9,650 bases of DNA from Desulfovibrionales bacterium GWA2_65_9 (lineage in GTDB: Bacteria > Desulfobacterota > Desulfovibrionia > Desulfovibrionales > Desulfovibrionaceae), in contig MGTN01000163.1 in assembly GCA_001799475.1 (NCBI GenBank), positions 10,557 to 20,206 on the forward strand, given 5' to 3'. The position numbers were made by a program, and so were the translations under genes. The notes beneath the pieces were generated by a model, which searched no databases, had not been told where the DNA came from, and saw only the letters and a list, made by a program, of their open reading frames with translations. Positions 1-4,570 of this stretch are shown piece after piece. The first letter of the stretch is position 1; each line of letters begins with the position of its first letter.

Positions 1-117
1 CACGTCGCAGACGATGCGCAAAAGATCGTAGTCCTTCTGGTCGAAGAACGCCCGCGAGGGACGTATAGCCCCGAAGTCCTCCACCGTCTGGCCGCAATAG
101 GAACCGCTGCCTTCCAT
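1..117 (-). CDS. Unrecognised protein, N-terminal 39 residues only
   Basis: An open frame starts with ATG at 117 and runs leftwards without a stop to the window edge. The protein begins MEGSGSYCGQTVEDFGAIRP and continues with an acidic/aromatic stretch ending LLRIVCDV. A purine-rich ribosome site (AGGGGG on the minus strand) lies just upstream of the ATG, which supports this start. There is no signal peptide or membrane segment in the visible part, so the protein is probably cytoplasmic. I do not recognise the family and the fragment is too short to assign a role. It is divergent from the exported-protein gene that starts at 361. Confidence 0.6.
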   Translation of the reverse strand, partial: MEGSGSYCGQTVEDFGAIRPSRAFFDQKDYDLLRIVCDV

Positions 118-360
118 GCTCCCCCTGTGCGCCGGCTCGGGGCGCAACACCCCGGCAGAACGTGACTGTTTTCACAATCGGCAGGAGCGGGCAAAAAGTC
201 AAGGCTTGGCCGCATTTTCCGCCCTGCCTGGGCCGTTTTGGCACGTCCGGGCGAATAGGATTTCCGGCGCGCGCATTGCCGCTGTTTGTGGAATGTGCTA
301 GGAAGACGGCAAGATCAACGCAGAATCCGCAACAATTCCATAACAAACTGGAGGTATTTC
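118..360. other. Divergent intergenic region
   Basis: This gap lies between two divergent gene starts and must hold both their promoters. On the plus strand a weak sigma-70-like pair can be drawn, TTGCCG at 276-281 and TAGGAA at 299-304 with a 17-nt spacer, but the -10 match is poor. The plus gene's ribosome site GGAGG lies about 350-354. Short frames that cross this stretch have no ribosome site and I do not treat them as genes. I see no RNA gene or repeat here. Confidence 0.35.
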
Positions 361-759
361 ATGAAACGACTGCTGTCCGCCTGCCTGCTTGCGATCCTGG
401 CCTGCTTCGCCACTGCGGCCCTGGCCGCCGATGTCCCGAACCTTGTCGGCACCTGGGAAGGCGCGCCCTCCGTGCATGGGCCCAAGGTCGGCTTCCGCAC
501 CGGCAAGCTGGTGCTGACCATCGTGGAGCAGCAGGGCAACTCCTTCCACGGGGTCAAGACCTATCAGGTGCCCATGGCCAAGAAAGACCGCACCGAAAAA
601 TTCAGCGGCACCATCAGCTCCGGTGGCCAGCTCTTCATCGCCGACCACGACGAGGGCTTCATGCTCGGCGACGTCACCAAGACCGGTGAGCTGGAGTTGC
701 AGTACGGCCACCATGGCAGGAAGGCAATCGCCGTGCACGTGATCCTGAAGAAGAAGTAG
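361..759 (+). CDS. Small exported beta-rich protein with signal peptide
   Basis: The 132-residue product starts MKRLLSACLLAILACFATAA and has a textbook Sec signal peptide: two positive residues, a hydrophobic core at about residues 5-18, and an ALA-AD cleavage site after about residue 22. The mature part of about 110 residues opens NLVGTWEG and alternates short hydrophobic strands with Gly and charged turns, ending in KKK. This resembles small periplasmic lipocalin-like or beta-barrel proteins, where a GTW motif near the start is common, but I cannot name the family. There is no lipobox or membrane anchor, so a soluble periplasmic location is likely. The ATG at 361 was preferred over an in-frame ATG at 286 because a GGAGG site sits 6 nt upstream and the signal peptide begins there. 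The gene stands alone and is closed by its own terminator. It looks like a host gene rather than a phage gene. Confidence 0.8.
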   Translation: MKRLLSACLLAILACFATAALAADVPNLVGTWEGAPSVHGPKVGFRTGKLVLTIVEQQGNSFHGVKTYQVPMAKKDRTEKFSGTISSGGQLFIADHDEGFMLGDVTKTGELELQYGHHGRKAIAVHVILKKK

Positions 760-784
760 CCCAGCCTCGACCTTCGGTCCCGCG

Positions 785-826
785 CGGCCCGGTTCTCCCG
801 AAAACGGGGGCCCGGGCCGTTTTCTT
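785..826 (+). terminator. Rho-independent terminator after exported-protein gene
   Basis: CGGCCCGG (785-792) pairs perfectly with CCGGGCCG (812-819). An inner CCCG/CGGG helix extends the stem around an AAAA loop, and TTTTCTT follows at once (820-826). It lies 26 nt after the stop codon at 759. It insulates regulatory element A, which starts only 12 nt further on, from read-through. Confidence 0.85.
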
Positions 827-837
827 GCGTCCGCCGA

Positions 838-921
838 AAACCCTGTCAACCGGGTATTTTTGTCTTATTTCCGGCCAAAAACGGGTGTTTTTTGTCCGGC
901 CCGGATTTCCGGGTGTATGCT
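838..921 (+). promoter_or_regulatory. Regulatory element A: promoter with paired TTTTTGTC repeats
   Basis: The element starts AAACCCTGTCAA. It contains two direct copies of a GGG-N2-TTTTTGTC box, beginning at 852 and 883 and separated by a CCGGCC block. It ends in a sigma-70-like promoter: -35 TTGTCC (892-897), 18-nt spacer, -10 TATGCT (916-921). The second box overlaps the -35, so a protein bound there would affect polymerase directly. The 31-bp box spacing is about three helical turns, which would place bound proteins on one face of the DNA. Element B at 2339-2421 is a near copy. Expected transcription start is about 928, leaving a leader of about 17 nt before the Bbp19-like gene. The promoter and repeats are seen in the sequence; the operator role is inferred. 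Confidence 0.7.
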
Positions 922-944
922 CGCTGGAAATACGGAGGACACCC

Positions 945-1232
945 ATGCGTGAACAGACAGACAAGCATTTGGCAGACCTGCACCTGGCCTATGCCCGGGC
1001 CTTTGAAGGCGAAGCCGGGCGGCTGGTCCTGGCGGACCTCTCCCGTCAGGGCTTCCTGCACGAGACGAGCTTCAGCCCGGACTCGCAACGCGCGGCCTTC
1101 AACGAGGGCCGCCGCAGCCTGGCGCTGCATATCGGCAGGATGCTCGGGGGGCCGGAGCCACGGCGCCGGGCAGAGCCGAACGGCCCAAGCGATCCGAACG
1201 GATCGGGCGCGAACGGATCGGGCCAACGGTGA
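945..1232 (+). CDS. Bbp19-like phage protein
   Basis: The 95-residue product has its conserved part at about residues 14-67: an aromatic/Phe start (YARAF), then GRLVLADLSR (residues 25-34), a variable turn (HETSF), and NEGRRSLALHIGRML (53-67). That order matches the Bbp19-like domain, named from Bordetella phage BPP-1, where the gene lies in the head/packaging region. Its function is not established. No enzyme motif, signal or membrane segment is visible. The last 28 residues are low complexity (PNG, NGSG) and are encoded by part of a degenerate repeat array that continues past the stop. The ATG at 945 has GGAGG at 934-938, 6 nt upstream, and lies just behind element A. Earlier in-frame starts would fall in or before the promoter. 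It stands alone, away from the tail/lysis operon. Confidence 0.75.
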   Translation: MREQTDKHLADLHLAYARAFEGEAGRLVLADLSRQGFLHETSFSPDSQRAAFNEGRRSLALHIGRMLGGPEPRRRAEPNGPSDPNGSGANGSGQR

Positions 1233-1298
1233 CGTCGCCCAAAGGACAATTGAGGCAACGGACAACAGGGGCAAAGGGCAACATCCGGCAAAGGACGA
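1178..1298. repeat. Degenerate tandem array of about 16-bp repeats
   Basis: A core AAMGG (M = A or C), usually preceded by C or G, begins at 1179, 1197, 1212, 1225, 1241, 1257, 1273 and 1290. The steps are 18, 15, 13, 16, 16, 16 and 17 bp. The last four units share the longer consensus CAAMGGRCRA. The array runs across the stop codon of the Bbp19-like gene (1230-1232). The units change reading frame along the way, so the repeat is a DNA or RNA feature rather than a protein repeat. Its role is unknown. Confidence 0.5.
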
Positions 1299-1430
1299 GG
1301 CCAGACCAGACAGGAACGTTGGCGGGGGAGCATGAGCGCTTAAGTGCCCTCTGCCGGGCAAGGCCTGGCAGAGGGCAAAAGAAGAGGGGGCCTTGCGGCC
1401 CCCTCTTCGGATGGACAGATGCCTTGAGCC
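1233..1430. other. Convergent intergenic region with two strong hairpins
   Basis: This gap lies between the convergent Bbp19-like and lipoprotein genes. Its left third continues the 16-bp repeat array. From 1346 to 1408 it holds two perfect hairpins in tandem, described in the terminator entry. No frame here has a ribosome site. I see no RNA gene. Confidence 0.5.
1346..1408 (-). terminator. Tandem hairpin terminator of lipoprotein gene
   Basis: Read on the minus strand, GAAGAGGGGGCC (1408-1397) pairs over all 12 bases with GGCCCCCTCTTC (1392-1381) around a 4-nt loop, and TTTT follows at 1380-1377. This is a strong intrinsic terminator 23 nt after the lipoprotein stop codon. Directly behind it is a second perfect 10-bp stem, GCCCTCTGCC with GGCAGAGGGC (1346-1355 and 1367-1376), which lacks a T-tract on either strand. 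The second stem may back up termination or act for the convergent Bbp19-like transcript. Confidence 0.8.
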
Positions 1431-1649
1431 TTAGGGCTTCTTGGCTTCGGCCGGCTTGGCGGCGTCAGCAGCGGGAGCGGCCGGGGCGGCGGCTTCAGGG
1501 GCCTTCACTTCAGCAGGAGCGGCAGGAGCGGCGGCGGCAGGAGCGGCAGCGGGGGCTTCAGCCTTCTTCTCTTCGGCTTTCTTCTCGCCGCAAGCGGAAA
1601 CACCAAGGGCCAGGGACGCAACGATCATGACGGCGAACAGCTTCTTCAT
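1431..1649 (-). CDS. Small Ala/Pro/Lys-rich lipoprotein
   Basis: The 72-residue product starts MKKLFAVMIVASLALGVSAC. It has a lipoprotein signal peptide with lipobox VSAC, and Cys20 is the expected lipidated residue. The residue after Cys is Gly rather than Asp, which by the usual sorting rule favours the outer membrane. The mature part, about 53 residues, opens GEKKAEEKKAE and is otherwise almost all Ala, Pro, Lys and Glu in PAAA/APAA runs. It is therefore a tethered, extended low-complexity tail with no catalytic domain, and a structural or spacer role in the envelope is a guess. The ATG at 1649 has an AGAGGAAGG ribosome site close upstream; an upstream in-frame ATG at 1694 would put His-rich residues before the signal peptide and is rejected. 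It looks like a host gene lodged between phage-type genes. Confidence 0.8.
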   Translation of the reverse strand: MKKLFAVMIVASLALGVSACGEKKAEEKKAEAPAAAPAAAAPAAPAEVKAPEAAAPAAPAADAAKPAEAKKP

Positions 1650-1853
1650 GGGAACCTTCCTCTCTCTTAAGTGGTGGTGATGAAACACGGACACGAAATT
1701 CCTGCACCTCCGGCGAAAGTCCCACCCGGGACCCGTCCCCCGACCGTTCGCCCCAAGGCTGGCGGTCCGTGGGAGCCGGAGGAGGCTTCGGCCCTAACGC
1801 ACGCTCACGGCAGTGCCGCGACCGCACGAGGGTCCGTACCCTCACGCGCAGTC

Positions 1854-1883
1854 ATTATACCCGTTGCTTATGGTTGGCAACAA
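1854..1883 (-). promoter_or_regulatory. Promoter for lipoprotein gene
   Basis: On the minus strand there is a perfect -10 TATAAT at 1859-1854. The -35 is TTGTTG (1883-1878, 18-nt spacer) or TTGCCA (1880-1875, 15-nt spacer). Transcription would start near 1847, about 200 nt before the lipoprotein ATG. Its -35 overlaps the -35 of the divergent plus-strand promoter, so the two may compete or be controlled together. Confidence 0.65.
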
Positions 1884-1902
1884 AAAAGTCGGACATTATT
1901 TT
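1874..1902 (+). promoter_or_regulatory. Promoter for the 120-aa gene
   Basis: A -35 TTGGCA (1874-1879) and a -10 TATTTT (1897-1902) are separated by exactly 17 nt, giving a good sigma-70-like promoter. Start would be near 1909, leaving a leader of about 68 nt before the ATG at 1977. The spacer contains an A-run followed by GTCGGAC. It lacks the paired GGG-N2-TTTTTGTC boxes found before the two neighbouring phage genes. Confidence 0.55.
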
Positions 1903-1954
1903 GAGACTGCGAAACGTCCTGAGTCCCTGCCCTGTCTGGGTAAAACAGAAAAAT

Positions 1955-1979
1955 CCTTTGACCACGGAGAACGATCATG
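1955..1979 (+). promoter_or_regulatory. Translation leader shared with scaffold gene
   Basis: CCTTTGACCACGGAGA (1955-1970) followed by ACGATC and ATG closely matches CCTTTGACCAAGGAGA (2483-2498) followed by CCATC and ATG before the scaffold gene. The GGAG core is the ribosome site in both, at 7 and 6 nt from the ATG. The match reaches well beyond the ribosome site, so it suggests common ancestry of the two leaders or shared translational control. Confidence 0.5.
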
Positions 1980-2339
1980 ACCATCACTGCGGAAACACAC
2001 GCACATCCTTCGCTGTCGGGCTTGCAAGACCCCTGGCGAATGCGCTTCTACACCCTCTTTGACGACACCGGCCAATACGCCGCAGCCGCCTTGGCCGAGC
2101 ACCCGGACGCGCTGGAACTGCACCTCACGGTGCTGCGTTTCGGTCCGGCCACGGTGCGCGCCCTGCGCGCCGACATGGAGGAGCTGAAGCGCATGGCCAG
2201 GCGGCTTGGCAAAACGCGCATCGTGGGCCTGCGCGTGGAGCCCGGTTCAGAGGCCGACCCGCGCTGGCCCAAGTTCACACGCCTGTTCGGCTTCACCGGC
2301 CAGCGGGTGCTCCAGGCGGCGGAACTCCGCCTGCTTTGA
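1977..2339 (+). CDS. Small alpha/beta protein, possibly phage virion-associated
   Basis: The 120-residue product has no signal peptide or membrane segment. After a short polar N-terminus it shows MRFYTLFDDTG (about 22-32), a strand ALELHLTVLRF (about 45-55), a long helix through ADMEELKRMARRLGK, a second strand IVGLRVEPG, and a final block RWPKFTRLFGFT with AAELRL at the end. The strand-helix-strand order and the terminal LFGFT resemble the last part of GNAT-fold proteins and the small T7 Gp13-like proteins of podoviruses. This is a weak resemblance and I do not assign an activity. Its translation leader is nearly the same as that of the scaffold gene downstream, and its stop codon overlaps the first base of element B, which ties it to the phage-type genes around it. 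The ATG at 1977 has GGAG 7 nt upstream. Confidence 0.6.
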   Translation: MTITAETHAHPSLSGLQDPWRMRFYTLFDDTGQYAAAALAEHPDALELHLTVLRFGPATVRALRADMEELKRMARRLGKTRIVGLRVEPGSEADPRWPKFTRLFGFTGQRVLQAAELRLL

Positions 2340-2421
2340 AACCCTGTCAAGAGGGAATTTTTGTCTTTTTACCGGCCAAATATAGGGAATTTTTGTCCGG
2401 CGGCAAAACCAGGGGTATACT
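2339..2421 (+). promoter_or_regulatory. Regulatory element B: near copy of element A
   Basis: This is aligned by hand with element A at 838-921. The first 12 bases are identical, both GGG-N2-TTTTTGTC boxes are kept (starting 2353 and 2385, 32 bp apart), and the CCGGCC block and the terminal TTTTTGTCCGGC are kept too. The -35 is TTGTCC (2393-2398) and the -10 is TATACT (2416-2421) with a 17-nt spacer. The bases between the promoter hexamers differ between copies, so selection seems to hold the boxes and the promoter. Start would be near 2428, about 76 nt before the scaffold ATG. The element begins at the last base of the preceding gene's stop codon. Confidence 0.7.
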
Positions 2422-2503
2422 GGGCCGAGCGCCCGGCCCGGCACGGGGCCGCGTCCGGGCCTGCCATCCACCCGGCACCAACCCTTTGACCAAGGAGACC
2501 ATC

Positions 2504-3379
2504 ATGCCCGATGCCCCCACCCCGGCCCAGAAACGCGCCCAGACCCAGAGCCCAACCCCCGACGACTGGCGCTCAGCCCTGTCCGGGGCGATCACCGCGC
2601 CCGGCCGCGACGAGTCCGGCCACGAGGTGCAGATCCCCCTGCGCCAGCACCCGGCCCTGGCCAAGTACGCCTCGGCCGAGGAGGCCCTGAAGGCCCTGGT
2701 GCACGCCCAGCGCCTGCTGGGCCGCAAAACCGAGCCGGAGGGTTCGCTCTTATCCCAGGGGTTGCCCCGGGATTCGGCCATGGCCGCCCGCCCGGAGTCG
2801 CCGGAAGCCTACCAGCTGCCCGAGATCGAACTGCCCGAGGACTTCCGCGTGGACGCGGCCCTGCGCGGAGCGTTCCTGGCCAAGGCCCATGAACTGGGCC
2901 TGTCCGACGCCCAGGCCGGCGGCCTGTACGCCTGGTTCCTGCCGCTGAACGTCGAGGGGCTGCGCGCCCATGCGGAAATGGCCGTGACCGAGCGCGCAAA
3001 GCACCGCGAGCGCGAGCTGTCCGGCCTGCGCCAGGCCCACGGCGGCGATGCCCTCTCCGTGCTGGAGTGCGCGCGCAAGGCGGTCCTGGCCCTGGGCGGG
3101 GCGACGCTCATGCAGGCCCTGGAGCAGAGCGGCGCGGCCGACAACGCCTGCGTACTCCAGGCCTTTGCGCGCATGGCCCCGCTGGTGAGCGAGAGCTCGC
3201 TGCGCGGCAAAAACGCCGGGGCTGCGGCCAGCCTGACCCCGCAGCGCCTGCGCGAGATGATGCGCGACCCGCGCTACTTCGACCCCTCGCGCCGTGACAC
3301 CGAGTTTGTGCGCCAGGTGCAGCAGGGCTTCGAAGCCCTGTACCCCGGCGAGCAGGCCCCGGCCCTGCGCGCCTCGTAA
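2504..3379 (+). CDS. Phage scaffold / capsid assembly protein
   Basis: The 291-residue product directs assembly of the icosahedral head precursor in the related phage families and is normally lost from the finished head. Supporting features are a disordered, charged N-terminus (1-40), then HPALAKYASAEEALKALVHA (about 49-68), the hallmark of podoviral scaffold proteins. A middle segment follows with DFRVDAALRGAFLAKAHELG and LSDAQAGGLYAW (about 113-144), then a helical Glu/Arg-rich region. The C-terminal block is LTPQRLREMMRDPRYFDPSR followed by FVRQVQQGFEALYPG. Length fits the family. The ATG at 2504 has GGAG 6 nt upstream; an in-frame ATG at 2336 precedes element B and is rejected. The usual neighbour, a major capsid gene, does not follow. 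The gene ends alone at a hairpin. Confidence 0.8.
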   Translation: MPDAPTPAQKRAQTQSPTPDDWRSALSGAITAPGRDESGHEVQIPLRQHPALAKYASAEEALKALVHAQRLLGRKTEPEGSLLSQGLPRDSAMAARPESPEAYQLPEIELPEDFRVDAALRGAFLAKAHELGLSDAQAGGLYAWFLPLNVEGLRAHAEMAVTERAKHRERELSGLRQAHGGDALSVLECARKAVLALGGATLMQALEQSGAADNACVLQAFARMAPLVSESSLRGKNAGAAASLTPQRLREMMRDPRYFDPSRRDTEFVRQVQQGFEALYPGEQAPALRAS

Positions 3380-3401
3380 GTCCCTCAACCAGCGAACGGC
3401 A

Positions 3402-3437
3402 ACGGCCCGGTCAGGTTCTGCCTGGCCGGGCCGTCTT
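3402..3437 (+). terminator. Long hairpin after scaffold gene, probable terminator
   Basis: ACGGCCCGG (3402-3410) pairs perfectly with CCGGGCCGT (3426-3434). After one T-G wobble, CAGG pairs with CCTG around a TTCTG loop, giving a stem of 14 pairs. It starts 23 nt after the scaffold stop codon. Only CTT follows, so the T-tract is weak. It may also act on transcripts arriving from the minus-strand operon. Confidence 0.6.
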
Positions 3438-3704
3438 GCGCTGGGGAGGGCTTGCGTTGGGCCGTGCGAGCGACGGACGGAAGTGCACGGACAAAGGCCT
3501 CTGGACTGCTGGCTTGCACGCAGGCGCTTGGCCAGAGGCGTCCGGAGGGCGGCGTTCCGGCTGCTGCTCTCAAGCCGAGGCATTCAAGCGAAGGAGTTCG
3601 GGCAAAGACGTTCCGGCGAAGGTCTTCAGGCGGGTGCGTCACCCGTTGCCTGGGGACGGATGTGCTCGGACTGCGTCCGGGCTGCGCCTACCGCGCCCGC
3701 AGCC
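3438..3704. other. Gene-free convergent region with several hairpins
   Basis: This stretch lies between the convergent scaffold gene and the lysis end of the minus operon. The frames that cross it have no ribosome sites and no recognisable protein features. It contains an 8-bp stem GCCTCTGG/CCAGAGGC (3497-3504 with 3532-3539), a 6-bp stem CGGGTG/CACCCG (3631-3645), and the tandem pair at 3667-3704. I see no tRNA, attachment-site repeat or insertion sequence. It could hold a small RNA, but there is no clear promoter. Confidence 0.4.
3667..3704 (-). terminator. Tandem hairpins at end of lysis operon
   Basis: On the minus strand, GGCTGCG (3704-3698) begins at the base after the endolysin stop codon and pairs with CGCAGCC (3686-3680). 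It abuts a second stem, CGGAC/GTCCG with a 3-nt loop (3679-3667). There is no T-run after either stem, so this is either a weak or factor-assisted terminator or an mRNA 3'-end protector. A similar stop-codon-abutting pair occurs at 6422-6457. Confidence 0.45.
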
Positions 3705-4115
3705 TCACGCCGCCCTGAGTTTCTGGGCCAGCCGCTCGGCCCGCGCGCCCACCTGCCCCGCCCATTTCGAGCGCAGCATCTCTGCGGCCGCGTCGGCGTT
3801 GCGCCCGGCCTGGAGAAACGCCAAGGTCTGCCGGAACTGCAGCAGCCCGGCCAGTCCCAGGTTGAAGCACAGGTTCACCAGCACCTCCTGCACGGCCTCC
3901 GGGGCCTGCATGACCCAGGGCTGCGACGTCACCAACTGGCCCCAGAAGGACTTGATGTCGTTGTCCAGCAGCAGGAGCGCCTCGGACTCGGTAATGCCCC
4001 GGTCGTCCAGGTTGCGGCCCACGCCGATGGTCAGCCGCCCGGCAGTGCAGCGGTAGGGCTTGAGCCGCAGCCCCTCGTCGCGCAGCAGGTCCTCGGCCAG
4101 GCGCTGCGTGTTCAT
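3705..4115 (-). CDS. Phage endolysin, T4-type lysozyme (GH24 family)
   Basis: The 136-residue product would cleave the glycan strands of peptidoglycan (N-acetylmuramidase) to release particles. The catalytic N-terminal region reads DEGLRLKPYRCTAGRLTIGVG (about residues 13-33). Glu14 matches the T4 general acid Glu11, and Thr29 matches T4 Thr26. The T4 Asp20 position is Cys23, a substitution known in this family (E-8aa-D/C-5aa-T). The remainder carries the usual LLLDNDI segment (about 48-54), VNLCFNLG (about 81-88) and the RW-type C-terminal region as SKWAG. Length is short but normal for single-domain phage lysozymes. There is no signal or signal-arrest N-terminus, so export should depend on the holin. 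The ATG overlaps the holin stop codon (ATGA), which couples their translation. It is the last gene of the operon. Confidence 0.9.
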   Translation of the reverse strand: MNTQRLAEDLLRDEGLRLKPYRCTAGRLTIGVGRNLDDRGITESEALLLLDNDIKSFWGQLVTSQPWVMQAPEAVQEVLVNLCFNLGLAGLLQFRQTLAFLQAGRNADAAAEMLRSKWAGQVGARAERLAQKLRAA

Positions 4116-4558
4116 CGGCCCGCCCCGCGGCCCATGCCGCCGCCCGTTTTCTCTCCACCCATCTTTTCGCCACCCATCTTCTCAATAGTCCTGAGCGAGC
4201 CCATGCCGAGCATGCCGAACATCAGCTGCCAGAGCATGTCGTCCAGGGCCGGAGGCGGCGGCGCGGCAGGCCACCAGACGCCCGAGGCCCAGGCCCACAG
4301 CGGCCGGGCCAGGTACTGGAAGGCCAGGGCGGCCGCGCAGACCCAGCCGATGGCCGGCCGCCAGCCGGCCACAAAGAGCGACGGGCTGGCGGCCTCGGCC
4401 TTGTTGATCTCGCGCTGGTCAGCCTCGGACCTGGCCGCGATGTCCAGAAGCGCGCGCTGGTAGTCCTCGGCAGCCTTGGCCCGCGCGCCCGGGTCCGGGA
4501 TCAGGTCGAGCAGCTTCTGGGCCGCCGCGCCGATGAGCGGGATGAAGTCGAGCAGCAT
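4112..4558 (-). CDS. Holin of the 3TM / GTA-holin type
   Basis: The 148-residue inner-membrane protein should open the membrane so that the endolysin reaches the wall. The order matches the family often named GTA_holin_3TM: a hydrophobic amphipathic start (MLLDFIPLIGAAAQKLLDLI), a charged helix with DYQRALLDIAARSEADQREI (about 32-51), then NKAEAASPSLF and the signature AGWRPAIGWVCAAALAFQYL (about 64-83, membrane segment). A second membrane segment lies at about 107-122 (LDDMLWQLMFGMLGMGS). The C-terminal tail is unusual: MGGEK twice, then TGGGMGRGAGR. The ribosome site (TAGGAG) contains the stop codon of the preceding gene. It overlaps the endolysin gene by 4 nt. Confidence 0.85.
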   Translation of the reverse strand: MLLDFIPLIGAAAQKLLDLIPDPGARAKAAEDYQRALLDIAARSEADQREINKAEAASPSLFVAGWRPAIGWVCAAALAFQYLARPLWAWASGVWWPAAPPPPALDDMLWQLMFGMLGMGSLRTIEKMGGEKMGGEKTGGGMGRGAGR

Positions 4559-4570
4559 GGTGTGTTTCTC

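Larger units (their letters stand above)
1650..1976. other. Divergent intergenic region with structured leader
   Basis: This gap separates the lipoprotein gene from the plus-strand gene at 1977. It holds two back-to-back promoters near 1854-1902 and a leader of about 200 nt for the lipoprotein mRNA. On the minus strand the leader contains several short perfect stems: GAGGGT/ACCCTC around an ACGG loop near 1825-1840, GGGAC/GTCCC near 1724-1740, and GCCG/CGGC pairs in between. I compared it with the core motifs I remember for common riboswitches, tmRNA, RNase P RNA and 6S RNA and found no match. Confidence 0.45.

Noticed and set aside
162..689. 175-residue plus-strand frame overlapping the exported-protein gene
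   Set aside because: Out of frame with the signal-peptide gene, no ribosome site, Arg/His-rich shadow composition.
1650..1850. Possible known riboswitch or structural RNA in the lipoprotein leader
   Set aside because: No recognisable cobalamin, TPP, SAM, glycine, fluoride, tmRNA, RNase P or 6S core motif; kept only as an unassigned structured leader.
1930..1942. CCCTGTC-T-GGGTA as a third copy of elements A/B
   Set aside because: Only the first box edge resembles the elements; the TTTTTGTC boxes and the correctly placed promoter are missing, and it lies downstream of the better promoter at 1874-1902.
2750..3583. 277-residue minus-strand frame opposite the scaffold gene
   Set aside because: No family features; runs through the hairpin after the scaffold gene; the scaffold frame shows clear family blocks.
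3590..3606. T-loop-like TTCAAGC as part of a tRNA
   Set aside because: No matching T-stem, anticodon arm or acceptor stem around it.
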